Origin: an uncultured Duncaniella sp.
GTDB lineage: Bacteria; Bacteroidota; Bacteroidia; Bacteroidales; Muribaculaceae
Reading direction: 5' to 3'
Assembly: GCA_910586305.1 (NCBI GenBank)
Contig: CAJUGS010000008.1
Location: 26,861 to 90,860, forward strand
Length of the DNA stretch: 64,000 bases
A model generated the notes under the pieces. That model had not been told where the DNA came from and searched no databases. It saw only the letters and a program-made list of their open reading frames with translations. Made by a program: the position numbers and the translations under genes. Every line of letters starts with the position of its first letter. The stretch's first letter is position 1. Below are positions 1 to 9,302 of the stretch, piece by piece.

Positions 1-1976
1 ATAAGCTTCTGCAAGGCTTCCGACGACATATAGGGTATCACCGGATCTGCTGCAATATCTACCTTCGGGCTATACTCCTCGGCATATGGCATAGCCGTGC
101 TCTTACGTGAAGCCGGCAACTTCTGTTTGGGAGATCTGGCATCGCGACCCGATGTGCGCACTGTTGCCACATCGTCCTCATCCTCAAGGCCTATGATGGC
201 ATTGCGTGCCTTGACAATAGCCTGTGGCGTTATACCGTGCTTCTCATTGTATTCGAGCTGGATGGTGCGGCGACGTGCAGTCTCGTCGATTGTCTGCTGC
301 ATTGAGTCGGTTATCTTGTCGGCATACATTATCACAGTGCCGTTGAGATTTCGCGCAGCACGTCCCACCGTCTGAGTAAGCGAGCGATGGTTGCGCAGGA
401 ATCCCTCCTTGTCGGCATCAAGAATGGCCACAAGCGACACCTCGGGGAGGTCAAGGCCCTCGCGGAGAAGATTGACACCCACCAGCACATCGAAATCGCC
501 GGCCCTGAGCCCGTCAAGAATTTTGATTCGGTCAAGAGTGTCGACATCGCTGTGGATATATGCGGTCTTTATGCGTAGACGCAGAAGATAGTCATTGAGT
601 TCCTCGGCCATACGCTTGGTGAGCGTGGTTACGAGCACACGCTCGTCGGCCTCTATGCGCCTGTTGATTTCCTCAAGCAGGTCGTCAATCTGGTTGAGCG
701 ACGGGCGGACGAATATCTGCGGGTCAAGCAGTCCGGTGGGTCGTATAATCTGCTCCACCACTACACCCTCACACTTCTCCAGTTCATAATCGGCCGGAGT
801 GGCACTAACATATAGCACCTGCGGAGTGAGTCTCTCGAACTCCTCGAATTTCAGCGGTCTATTGTCGAGAGCAGCCGACAGACGGAAGCCATACTCTACG
901 AGATTAAGCTTGCGCGACAAGTCTCCGCCATACATGGCTCGACACTGCGGGAGGGTGACATGGCTCTCGTCAATTATAGTGAGGAAGTCTTTGGGGAAAT
1001 AATCAAGCAGACAGAACGGTCGCATACCTGGCTCCCGGCCGTCGAAATATCTCGAATAGTTCTCTATACCCGAACAGTGGCCCACCTCGCGCAACATCTC
1101 CACATCGTAGCTGACACGCTCGAGCAGACGCTTTGCCTCAAGCTCCTTTCCCTCGCCGAAGAAACGGTTGTACTGTTCTCCGAGATCGAGCTCGATCTGT
1201 CCGATGGCTGTACCCATTCTCTCGGGTGAAGTGACAAACAGATTTGCCGGGAAAATCTGAAACACGTCGTGAGAGCCAAGCGAAGTGTTGTCGTCGGGGT
1301 GAAGGGTCTTTATCGACTCTATTTCGTCGCCCCAGAATGTCACTCTCACTATTATTTCCTCGTAGGCAAGACGTATGTCCACAGTGTCGCCTTTGACACG
1401 GAAAGTGCCACGTCCGAGCTCCACCTCGTTGCGCGAATAGAGAGCGCCCACAAGCGAACGCAGGAATTTATTGCGCGCCACCTTCTGTCCCACTTTTACC
1501 TGCACAACATTTGCATCGAAATCCTGAGGATTGCCCATGCCGTAGAGACACGACACCGATGAAACCACAATGACATCCTTCCTGCCCGAAAGGAGGGCCG
1601 ACACGGTGGAAAGACGCAGCTTCTCGATTTCATCATTGATCATCAGATCCTTCTCTATATACTTGTCTACAGTGGGGATATAAGCCTCGGGCTGGTAATA
1701 GTCGTAATAGGAGACAAAATACTGCACAGAGTTGTCGGGGAAGAAGTTTTTGAATTCCCCGTAGAGTTGAGCAGCCAGGGTCTTATTGTGACTGAGTATC
1801 AGAGTCGGTTTGCCGGTGCGGGCAATCACGTTGGCCATCGTGAATGTCTTGCCGGAACCGGTGACACCGAGCAGCGTCTGTGCTCTCTCGCCAGCATTGA
1901 TTCCGGCTACAAGCTGGTCAATGGCCTGCGGCTGGTCGCCCGTTGGGCTATATTGTGAGGACAGGTGAAAATTCAT
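1..1976 (-). CDS. uvrB: Excinuclease ABC subunit B (UvrB), 3' end outside window
   Basis: DNA damage-recognition helicase of nucleotide excision repair; it loads onto DNA with UvrA and recruits UvrC. The frame is open from the ATG at 1976 to the window edge, about 658 codons, so only the last part of the C-terminal UVR domain is missing compared with a usual length near 670-680. Visible motifs: Walker A GVTGSGKT at residues 37-44, the beta-hairpin signature YYDYYQPEAY at 90-99, the DESH helicase motif, and the QTVGRAARN motif near the C-terminus. The start MNFHLSSQYSPTGDQPQAID matches the conserved UvrB N-terminus. A near-consensus promoter ends only 6 nt before this ATG, so the mRNA is probably leaderless. 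Identification is secure. Confidence 0.97.
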   Translation of the reverse strand, partial: MNFHLSSQYSPTGDQPQAIDQLVAGINAGERAQTLLGVTGSGKTFTMANVIARTGKPTLILSHNKTLAAQLYGEFKNFFPDNSVQYFVSYYDYYQPEAYIPTVDKYIEKDLMINDEIEKLRLSTVSALLSGRKDVIVVSSVSCLYGMGNPQDFDANVVQVKVGQKVARNKFLRSLVGALYSRNEVELGRGTFRVKGDTVDIRLAYEEIIVRVTFWGDEIESIKTLHPDDNTSLGSHDVFQIFPANLFVTSPERMGTAIGQIELDLGEQYNRFFGEGKELEAKRLLERVSYDVEMLREVGHCSGIENYSRYFDGREPGMRPFCLLDYFPKDFLTIIDESHVTLPQCRAMYGGDLSRKLNLVEYGFRLSAALDNRPLKFEEFERLTPQVLYVSATPADYELEKCEGVVVEQIIRPTGLLDPQIFVRPSLNQIDDLLEEINRRIEADERVLVTTLTKRMAEELNDYLLRLRIKTAYIHSDVDTLDRIKILDGLRAGDFDVLVGVNLLREGLDLPEVSLVAILDADKEGFLRNHRSLTQTVGRAARNLNGTVIMYADKITDSMQQTIDETARRRTIQLEYNEKHGITPQAIVKARNAIIGLEDEDDVATVRTSGRDARSPKQKLPASRKSTAMPYAEEYSPKVDIAADPVIPYMSSEALQKL

Positions 1977-1982
1977 AACCTA

Positions 1983-2016
1983 CAAAGGTACAAAAAATCC
2001 GGAATAATATCAAAAA
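1983..2016 (-). promoter_or_regulatory. uvrB promoter (leaderless configuration)
   Basis: On the minus strand a TTTTTG element (2016-2011), a 20-nt spacer and TACCTTTG (1990-1983) fit the Bacteroidetes -33/-7 consensus. The uvrB ATG begins 6 nt after the -7 box, where transcription itself would be expected to start. Confidence 0.75.
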
Positions 2017-2043
2017 TCTGATGTCCCAGTCATCAAAGGTCGA

Positions 2044-3674
2044 CTATTCCAGACAGACCGTGACATTCTTTACTCTGTCACCGACTATCGGATTGTCGGT
2101 TATGACAATCCATTTCTCATCTCCTATCATTGTTTCCTGATGCCTGTCTACCTCCACTTCGGAGAGCGTGTAGCGTGAGAAATATGGTGTATAATTCTTT
2201 GAAACAAAGGCAGGCTGTCAACATCTGTCTTGCGGATATTGTAGACAATCTTACTTATTTTCCTGTCAGCCGGAACTCTGATCCAACTGAAGCCCCGCGA
2301 CGGGAAATGCATCATAGTCCACTCACGGTTGTGTTTCAATATATTCCGGTATACAAGCGAATCCACTATGACGGTGTTTTGGCTGCCATTATAATATGAC
2401 TTGACCAAATCTCCACAATTCATATTCCAGATATGATATACTGTCGTCATTGTCGGCTTTATATACCTTTTTAAATACTCGTTGACACTGATATTTTCAA
2501 CTACGGCAAAATCTCGACATTCCTCAATACCTGCTTTCATATTCTCATGGTCTTTGTGATTTCTCACGCTATATGGTATCACATAGATCATTCCGGCAAG
2601 AAGCAGTACCGAACTACCCCCCCCTATTTTATTCAACAAACTAATGCTCAACTTATTACACAGCACAATCGCTATTATTGTCGAATAGAATTCTATCGGA
2701 AATCTGGAATGACCACTATCATGGCGAGTCATTGTTACAAATATAAATGATACTGCCACCGCGACACACAGAATCATATTTTCATGCAGAAATCCAAGCA
2801 TGGCCGACCGTCGCCTTCCGCCTGCTAACACGCAAAATATCATACCGGCAGCCAACACCAACGTAATGCGGACATCAGTCATAGCAATAAACGACCGCAG
2901 AAAAGAAAGCGCAGACGAAACAACCCCAGAAACATCATTGTAATGGAAAAAACGATATATGTTGAGCGGTGACAGACACAGACAGGCCGCTCCGGCAAAA
3001 AAGCCAATGAGCATCGAACATTTTCTTCTGTCCAACTTCCTAAAATCGGAAACGAAATAGGCTATCAGACCTGCACCCAACCCTACGACAAAGCCCTCGT
3101 TGGTCCATCCTGCCACAAAGCCGAACAAGGCCCATAACAAACATTGGAAAACACTTGTCCTCCCATGTGTGACAGAAGTAACAGAACGATAGAACAACAG
3201 AATCAAGACCCCGACAAACAGATAGTTGCACACACCGCTCTTCCACAGACAAGCCTGAAAGAATCCGGGAACCACAAACCACAGGAGAAACGCCGACAAA
3301 ATCATCAACGGAGGGACTTTGGCTTTATCGTCAGTGGCTGTAGAAGCCATGAGATAACACAGAAACATGAAACTGCACGAGGCCAGCAGATTAAAGACAG
3401 TCTTACTCAGCACGCTGTCAAACAAAGCCACCATGAGATGAGGGACAAAACGAGAAACGCCGGAAAATCTTTCGGTATAGGCCGACGGAAACCATTGTGT
3501 GTATGGATACCAGTTTACATCGTCAGGCGTACTGAAAAAGACAAAATAAAAGTCGTCCTCATATAGCGGAGTATTGCTCACCACAAAGTAGAAACAAATC
3601 CACACGAAAAGAAGGATCACATACATTAATTTCGAATTGCTGTCAAAGAAAACCGCTCTGATTGGCCGTGTCAT
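2044..3674 (-). pseudogene. Multi-membrane DUF6056-like protein, disrupted by a frameshift near its 3' end
   Basis: A hydrophobic protein with about ten predicted membrane helices and an acidic motif after the first helix (NTPLYEDDFYFVF), like DUF6056-type membrane proteins, which have no firm function. The open frame reads to a TAG at 2148-2150, but its last 30 or so residues are unlike a protein end. The neighbouring frame encodes a convincing continuation (SKNYTPYFSRYTLSEVEV..., then ...EKWIVITDNPIVGDRVKN) ending at TAG 2044-2046. The frames join if one C is restored in the CC at 2213-2214. I place the start at the ATG at 3674, just before the first membrane helix; the frame stays open to 3815 but would then overlap the divergent recombinase gene. 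It may be a true pseudogene, a strain variant or a base error. Confidence 0.6.
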
Positions 3675-3808
3675 ATATCTGTGTTTTTTGTGCCGGATAA
3701 GTACCGACTGCAATAGTACATCTTTTTCCGGTAAATGTGTAATTTCGACAAGACAATTTCCCTGCATAGCAAGTATTATCCACTTACCAATAACATCAAT
3801 CATAACGC

Positions 3809-5029
3809 ATGACATCAGTAAGAGTAAAGTTCAGACCTTCGACTGTTGAAGGCCGCGAGGGCAGAGTCTACTATCAGGTCATCCACGACAGAACAGTGAG
3901 ACAGGTATCGTCCGTCCACCATATGCTTCCCTGCGAGTGGGACGAGGGACAATCGGACGCTATAGTGCCGGCCAATGACCCACAACGACGTATGCGCACA
4001 CAAACGACGTGGAAGAAGATAAGACGCGATGTGGAACGACTCAGCCGGATAGCACGCCGTCTTGAAATGGAACAAGAACAATATACGACCGACGAGGTCG
4101 TAGAAAGATTCACAACATATCTGTCGGAATATACCTTCCAGACCTTCATAAAGGGAATATCGCGTAGTCTCAGAGAAAACGGACAGATCCGCACTTCCGA
4201 AACCTACGCCTCGGCTCTTGTGAGCTTCACGAAATATCTATGCGAGACCGGACTAAGCGAAGATATCCATCTGGACTGTCTGACACCCAGAATCATGCAG
4301 GGATATGAGGCGTGGCTCATGCGGAGGGGTGTCGTGAACAACACGGTGTCATTCTACATCCGCATACTCCGAGCAGTCTACAACCGGGCTGTGGAAGAGG
4401 GCGACATAGAGGACCTCCACCCTTTCACCCGTGTCTACACAGGTATTGGGAAAACAAAAAAGAGAGCGTTGCCTCTCAAAACCCTCCGCCACATCAGAAG
4501 ACTCGACCTCTCGGGAAACCCGGCCATGGAATATGCGAGGGATATGTTCATGATGAGCTTCTTTCTCAGGGGCATGAGCTTTATCGACATGGCCTATCTG
4601 CGCAAGACCGACCTGCGTGACGGTTTCGTGACCTACCGCCGACGTAAGACAGGGCAACTTCTCACCATAGGCTGGACCGACGAAATGCAGCAGATGATAG
4701 ACAAATATCCCGACAATCCTACCGAGTATCTCCTCCCGATTCTGCGCAGGACCGATATAGACGAGCGACACAGCTACCGCAATACGAGCAACAATATCAA
4801 CTCGGCCCTAAAGAAAGTGGCCAAAATGGCAGGAGTGGCCACTCGTCTCACACTCTATGTGGCCCGCCACAGCTGGGCTTCGGTTGCAAAAAGCAAGGGA
4901 ATTCCGCTGAGTGTGATAAGCGAGGGGATAGGACATAGTTCGGAGACTACCACAAGGATATATCTGGCATCACTTGAGACCTCGGTCGTCGACAAGGCAA
5001 ACAGAGTGATTTTAAAGGCCACTGAATAA
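3809..5029 (+). CDS. Tyrosine site-specific recombinase (integrase family)
   Basis: A 406-residue recombinase that cuts and rejoins DNA through a 3'-phosphotyrosine. N-terminal residues 1-110 resemble the arm-binding region of Bacteroidales integrases (MTSVRVKFRPS), followed by a SAM-like core-binding domain (110-210) and the catalytic domain. Catalytic candidates are R254 (FLRGMSFID), K280, R353 in YVARHSWAS (the usual HxxR box with Tyr in place of the first His), H376 (GIGH) and nucleophile Y385 (RIYLASL). No other mobile-element genes lie nearby, so it is orphan: a resident invertase or an island remnant. An imperfect palindrome lies 90 nt downstream of its stop and may be a substrate. Family certain, target unknown. 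Confidence 0.93.
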   Translation: MTSVRVKFRPSTVEGREGRVYYQVIHDRTVRQVSSVHHMLPCEWDEGQSDAIVPANDPQRRMRTQTTWKKIRRDVERLSRIARRLEMEQEQYTTDEVVERFTTYLSEYTFQTFIKGISRSLRENGQIRTSETYASALVSFTKYLCETGLSEDIHLDCLTPRIMQGYEAWLMRRGVVNNTVSFYIRILRAVYNRAVEEGDIEDLHPFTRVYTGIGKTKKRALPLKTLRHIRRLDLSGNPAMEYARDMFMMSFFLRGMSFIDMAYLRKTDLRDGFVTYRRRKTGQLLTIGWTDEMQQMIDKYPDNPTEYLLPILRRTDIDERHSYRNTSNNINSALKKVAKMAGVATRLTLYVARHSWASVAKSKGIPLSVISEGIGHSSETTTRIYLASLETSVVDKANRVILKATE

Positions 5030-5115
5030 AAGATTTTCATAACAGCTGACAATACAATTCGGCAGCCTCTTTTAGAGAGTGCCTAATAACAAGTGTTAAA
5101 CCAATAGTTCATTGA

Positions 5116-5194
5116 CATGAGTCGTATTCCGTCCTGGAAAGAAGTAGCATAGCTGCAGCTATGTGACCGATTGACGGGACGGAATACGATCATG
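5116..5194. repeat. Nested inverted repeat downstream of the recombinase
   Basis: Outer arms 5116-5134 and 5177-5194 are complementary over 18 bp with one bulged G (5121); the perfect core is TCGTATTCCGTCC / GGACGGAATACGA. Inside, 5148-5163 is a perfect 16-nt palindrome, CATAGCTGCAGCTATG. No T-tract follows on either strand, so it is a poor intrinsic terminator. It could be a recombination site, a REP-like element or a cruciform-forming sequence. A weaker hairpin at 5061-5083 (GGCA...CTCT/AGAG...TGCC) may terminate the recombinase mRNA. Confidence 0.8.
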
Positions 5195-5272
5195 AAAAAA
5201 CGACGACTGCTGACATTGTATGTGTGGAATGTAGGATTTTACATATAGGTAGGAAATCTCATTGTAAATTAT

Positions 5273-5280
5273 TATCTTTG
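5273..5280 (+). promoter_or_regulatory. Putative -7 element for the CstA-family gene
   Basis: TATCTTTG matches TAnnTTTG and lies 27 nt before the chosen ATG at 5308. No clear -33 TTTG is present, so the promoter may be weak or activator-dependent. Confidence 0.55.
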
Positions 5281-5307
5281 CAGCCCACAAACAAACAATT
5301 TGCCTTA

Positions 5308-6768
5308 ATGACACCATTTCTGATAGCACTGGTGACGCTCATAGCGGGATACTTCCTATATGGCGCACTGGTTGAAAAAGTATTTGCCACAGATTCCTCC
5401 CGGCCCACTCCGGCCAAGTCCATGGCCGACGGTATAGACTACGTGGAGATTCCGACCTGGAAAGTTTTTCTGATACAGTTTCTCAACATCGCGGGCGTGG
5501 GTCCGATATTCGGAGCCATAATGGGTGTTATGTATGGTCCGGCGGCATTCATCTGGATTGTGCTCGGGACTATCTTTGCCGGCGCGGTCCACGACTTCGT
5601 CTCCGGCATGATATCCGTGAGAATGAACGGCAAGTCACTACCCGAGATTGTCGGCAGTGAGCTGGGCCGAAAGGTTAAAGCCGTGATGAGTATACTGACG
5701 TGTGTATTGCTCTTGATGGTTGTAGCCGTGTTTGTGCGCACTCCGGCCGGACTGCTCGCCACACTGACCCCCGAGCACCTGGATGTGACATTCTGGGCCG
5801 GATGCATATTCCTGTACTATATCCTTGCTACTCTGCTACCTGTGGACAAGCTTATCGGCAACCTCTATCCTCTTTTCGGGTTTGCCCTCCTGTTCATGGC
5901 TGCAGGCATCATGGGCTACATGATGTTCAACGGTATAGAGATTCCCACCGGATTCGAGGCCGGTATGTACAACCGCCATCCCTCCGGAGACAATGCTCCG
6001 ATACTCCCCATGATGTGCATATCAATAGCGTGCGGTGCAATATCGGGATTCCATGCCACACAAAGTCCCATGATGGCAAGATGCTTGAAAAACGAGAGAT
6101 ATGGCCGACCTGTATTCTACGGAGCTATGATATCGGAGGGCATCGTGGCTCTGATATGGGCCGCGGCGGCCATAGCGTTCACAGGCGGATATGAGGGTCT
6201 GTCGGACTATATGGCTTCTAATGGTGCCGACGCGGGCCTGTTGGTACATGATGTGTGCGTGAAATGGCTCGGTACATTCGGGGGCATTCTCGCGATACTC
6301 GGTGTAATCGCCGCACCTATCACCACAGGCGACACAGCGATGCGCAGCCTGCGCCTGGTGGTAGCCGACTATATAGGCCTGTCACAGACAAAATTCGCCA
6401 AACGGATGATGGTGACTCTGCCCATCGTGGCCATTTGCTTCGTGCTTCTTAATATCAATTTCGATGTGCTCTGGCGCTATTTTGCATGGTGCAACCAGAC
6501 TCTCTCGATATTCACCCTGTGGGCCTGCACCGTATATCTCGCCCGCCACGGCAAGTTATATGCCATCACAATGATTCCGGCTATGTTCATGACATGGCTG
6601 TGTGTGACGTTTATATGCTATGCTCCCACGGGCGCATATATGGAGGGAGTGGGTATTCCCCTTGCGGCAAGCCGTGTAGCAGGAGCAGTGGCCACGGCAG
6701 TGAGCACAGCGGTATTCTATATGTGGAAAAAAACTCTCTCACCGGCCAATGTGGCAGTGAGAGAGTGA
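5308..6768 (+). CDS. cstA: CstA-family peptide/pyruvate transporter (carbon starvation protein A)
   Basis: Integral inner-membrane protein, 486 residues, with many hydrophobic segments and the family signatures IAGVGPIFGAIMGVMYGPAA near the N-terminus and AVHDFVSGMISVR. CstA proteins import peptides or pyruvate under carbon limitation. I chose the ATG at 5308 because it starts the first membrane helix (MTPFLIALVTLIAGYFLYG) and follows a TATCTTTG box; the upstream in-frame ATG at 5224 precedes that box. The length suits the shorter Bacteroidetes members, which lack the extra C-terminal helices of E. coli CstA. It converges on the GH31 gene with a 6-nt gap and no obvious terminator. Confidence 0.9.
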   Translation: MTPFLIALVTLIAGYFLYGALVEKVFATDSSRPTPAKSMADGIDYVEIPTWKVFLIQFLNIAGVGPIFGAIMGVMYGPAAFIWIVLGTIFAGAVHDFVSGMISVRMNGKSLPEIVGSELGRKVKAVMSILTCVLLLMVVAVFVRTPAGLLATLTPEHLDVTFWAGCIFLYYILATLLPVDKLIGNLYPLFGFALLFMAAGIMGYMMFNGIEIPTGFEAGMYNRHPSGDNAPILPMMCISIACGAISGFHATQSPMMARCLKNERYGRPVFYGAMISEGIVALIWAAAAIAFTGGYEGLSDYMASNGADAGLLVHDVCVKWLGTFGGILAILGVIAAPITTGDTAMRSLRLVVADYIGLSQTKFAKRMMVTLPIVAICFVLLNINFDVLWRYFAWCNQTLSIFTLWACTVYLARHGKLYAITMIPAMFMTWLCVTFICYAPTGAYMEGVGIPLAASRVAGAVATAVSTAVFYMWKKTLSPANVAVRE

Positions 6769-6774
6769 ACCGGA

Positions 6775-9222
6775 CTACCGCAACGCTACGTCGACCTTTG
6801 TCCCGGAGTAGCCGATGTCTAAAGTCTTGCCGGTGTGCATATTCACGACACGGAATTTTCTCTCTGACAACATTCCCGGATATGAGCCTCTGCGGTCGGA
6901 TATTGTGAGGGTATTTCTTTTTGCATCATACTCCATGTCAATTACGGAGTACACGCCCTTCTTATAGTTGTAGTTGTCTCCCTCATCCTCGTAGAGCGTG
7001 AAGGTTCCGTCGGCACCGGGGTATACCTGTATTGTAAGATTATCCCATGGCTTTTCGGAAGCATACTGCACATCCGGACCTATAGGAATGATGGCTCCGG
7101 CCCGTGCAAATACGGGGATTGACTTTATGGTGACAGGAACGCTAACCTTGACACCGCCCTTGAATCGCTTGCCTGTAAAGAAGTCATACCAGTCGGTACC
7201 GGCAGGCAGATAAACATCTGTGGTCCTCTGTTGCAGGAAATCAACGCCATCGGCCGCCGACGTGCCGTGGCCGGCTGAGGGCTTGTCCCAACCGGTATTC
7301 TCATCAATGTCAATCACTGTTTCGGGAGTATACTGTGCTTCGACGACAGGAGCGACAAGAAGCTGGCGGCCAAACATATACTCATCACGACAGTCATGAC
7401 CGCGTCTGTCAGCAGGAAAATCCATCACAAGCGGACGCATGAATGAGGAACGTCCGGCACTTACATCCCATGCCGTAGAATAGATATAGGGCAGCAGTGC
7501 ATAGCGCAGCCTCACAGCCTCTTCGAGAGCGTCAAACACAGGCTCTCCCCTTTTTCCGAAATTGTATATCTCGCGAGGGCAGTCGGCACCGTGGGAGCGC
7601 ATCATCGGTGTGAACACTCCCATCTGGGTCCATCTCACAGTGAGTTCGCGGAAAAGAGGGTTGTCATAAGCCTTCATATATGGAGTAGAATAGCTTGCGC
7701 AGAAGAAGCCTCCAAGGTCGGAATTGACATTTGGATTGCCTGTCATGGAGAAATTGAGCTGTGCCGGTATCTGCTTCCTCAGCATATCCCAGGAAGAGGC
7801 GACATCTCCGGTCCAGACATTACACCCGTATCGCTGCTGCCCCACCCATCCGGAACGAGTGAGGATGAAGACACGCCTGGTGCTGTCGGCAGCCAGCTGA
7901 CGATCGTGGACACCGCCAACAGTGAGGAGAGGATATGCCCCTCTGACCGAACGGAAAGTACCGACACCGGTGGAGAAATCCATATTGTCATCATAATGGT
8001 CAGGCTCTGTAGAGTCCATCCACCAGCCGTCCATACCGAGATCGGCCAGACGAGTGAGATTTTTCCAATATATATCTCGCGCCCTCTCGCTATAGGCATT
8101 GTAGACCTTCACACCCGATGGATAATCCATGCGCGGAGGCCAGTTGTCGGCTATACCCGATGCAGGCCATGTGGCAATGTCGAAAAGCAGTCCTTCCTCG
8201 GCAAGTTGCGCATATGGTTTGGTCTGTGGTCCGAACGACGACCATATGGATATTATGATACCCGCGTTCATGCCGTGGATGGAGTCGACCATTTGGCGCG
8301 GACGGCTGAAATCGCTGTTCATGAACTCCATGGCATTCCATAGGTAGTTGTTGCCCCAGTACTGCCAGTCCTGGATAATACCGTCGAGAGGCACACCGAC
8401 CTCACGGTATCTGCGCACCACCCCGACTGTCTCCTCCTGGGTCTTGTAGCGCTCACGCGACTGCCAGAATCCATAGGTCCATAACGGAAACATAGGCACA
8501 TCTCCTGTCAGCTCTCGAATCTCAGCGATAACTCCGTCCGAATCACCACCATACATAAAGTAATAATCCACATCCGGACCGACTTCGGAATAGAAGAGGA
8601 AAGTGTCACCCCTGTCACTGAATGTGGTGGGCGAATAGTTGTCCCAGAATATGCCATATCCTCTTGATGTCTGCATGAGCGGAATGCCGTCTTCTATATT
8701 GTTGGGGAACAAGGCACGTGTGAGCCCTCTCTGCGATAACATTCCGTGTTCGAGATTTCCGAGTCCGTAGACCGCCTCACCGGGTGTAATTGAAAATGTC
8801 TGCTCCACGGCTGTATCCTGCCGTCCGCTGTAGCTGACAGTCCGGAATTCGGGCTTGTTTTTCTCGGATGTGAGCAGTGAACCCTTGCGGGTGAAGAACG
8901 ACACGAGACCGGTGTTTTTGTCTACGTCGACCTTCAAACGCTCCGATTCCATCACCACCTTCCGTGATGTCTCCTTATGAGATACTCTGATGTCGCCAGG
9001 ATGTGAAATGACAGAATAACTGCCGTGCTGCTTGCCGCAACCGTTCATTTTTTTTTCGACTCTCACAGTCGATGGGGTATAAAACGTGACTTCCAGCTCC
9101 ATTCCGTCGTCCAACGTGGCTTTTAGACCATTGTTGCAGCTGATGAAGTCGGAAGAAAGTGCCGCCGGGCATACGCAGACCGACGCCACCAAGAGAAAAA
9201 GCACCTGTAACTTTGTTTTCAT
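6775..9222 (-). CDS. GH31 glycoside hydrolase, probable alpha-xylosidase or alpha-glucosidase
   Basis: Secreted or periplasmic retaining alpha-glycosidase of 815 residues. Order: signal peptide (1-24), N-terminal mutarotase-like beta-sandwich, (beta/alpha)8 barrel and C-terminal beta-sandwich/DUF5110-type domains. The nucleophile is D403 in WWMDSTEPD, and PLWTYGFWQSRERY and GIIQDWQYWG shape the active site. WMD(S/A)TEPD is shared with xyloglucan alpha-xylosidases, but I see no PA14 insert of the kind found in some of them. Last gene of the susC-susD-SGBP-GH5-GH31 run, 80 nt after the GH5 start-proximal neighbour's stop, with a stem-loop in the gap. In a xyloglucan pathway it would remove alpha-1,6-xylose from oligosaccharides. 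Family certain; specificity inferred from context. Confidence 0.92.
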   Translation of the reverse strand: MKTKLQVLFLLVASVCVCPAALSSDFISCNNGLKATLDDGMELEVTFYTPSTVRVEKKMNGCGKQHGSYSVISHPGDIRVSHKETSRKVVMESERLKVDVDKNTGLVSFFTRKGSLLTSEKNKPEFRTVSYSGRQDTAVEQTFSITPGEAVYGLGNLEHGMLSQRGLTRALFPNNIEDGIPLMQTSRGYGIFWDNYSPTTFSDRGDTFLFYSEVGPDVDYYFMYGGDSDGVIAEIRELTGDVPMFPLWTYGFWQSRERYKTQEETVGVVRRYREVGVPLDGIIQDWQYWGNNYLWNAMEFMNSDFSRPRQMVDSIHGMNAGIIISIWSSFGPQTKPYAQLAEEGLLFDIATWPASGIADNWPPRMDYPSGVKVYNAYSERARDIYWKNLTRLADLGMDGWWMDSTEPDHYDDNMDFSTGVGTFRSVRGAYPLLTVGGVHDRQLAADSTRRVFILTRSGWVGQQRYGCNVWTGDVASSWDMLRKQIPAQLNFSMTGNPNVNSDLGGFFCASYSTPYMKAYDNPLFRELTVRWTQMGVFTPMMRSHGADCPREIYNFGKRGEPVFDALEEAVRLRYALLPYIYSTAWDVSAGRSSFMRPLVMDFPADRRGHDCRDEYMFGRQLLVAPVVEAQYTPETVIDIDENTGWDKPSAGHGTSAADGVDFLQQRTTDVYLPAGTDWYDFFTGKRFKGGVKVSVPVTIKSIPVFARAGAIIPIGPDVQYASEKPWDNLTIQVYPGADGTFTLYEDEGDNYNYKKGVYSVIDMEYDAKRNTLTISDRRGSYPGMLSERKFRVVNMHTGKTLDIGYSGTKVDVALR

Positions 9223-9240
9223 GAGTTCAAAAAATAAAGT

Positions 9241-9280
9241 GGACAGAGCTTCGCAGTAGACCCACCGTGAAACTCTGTCC
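9241..9280 (-). other. Intercistronic stem-loop between GH5 and GH31
   Basis: GGACAGAG (9241-9248) pairs with CTCTGTCC (9273-9280), extended by a TT/AA pair. No T-tract follows, so it is more likely an mRNA processing or stability hairpin than a terminator. Confidence 0.45.
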
Positions 9281-9302
9281 GTATTAGAAATTACACAAAC
9301 TG

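Noticed and set aside
3809..5029. The recombinase as integrase of a larger island covering the PUL
   Set aside because: No att-like direct repeats, relaxase, or transfer genes are visible, and housekeeping genes (uvrB, radA, parAB) are interspersed.
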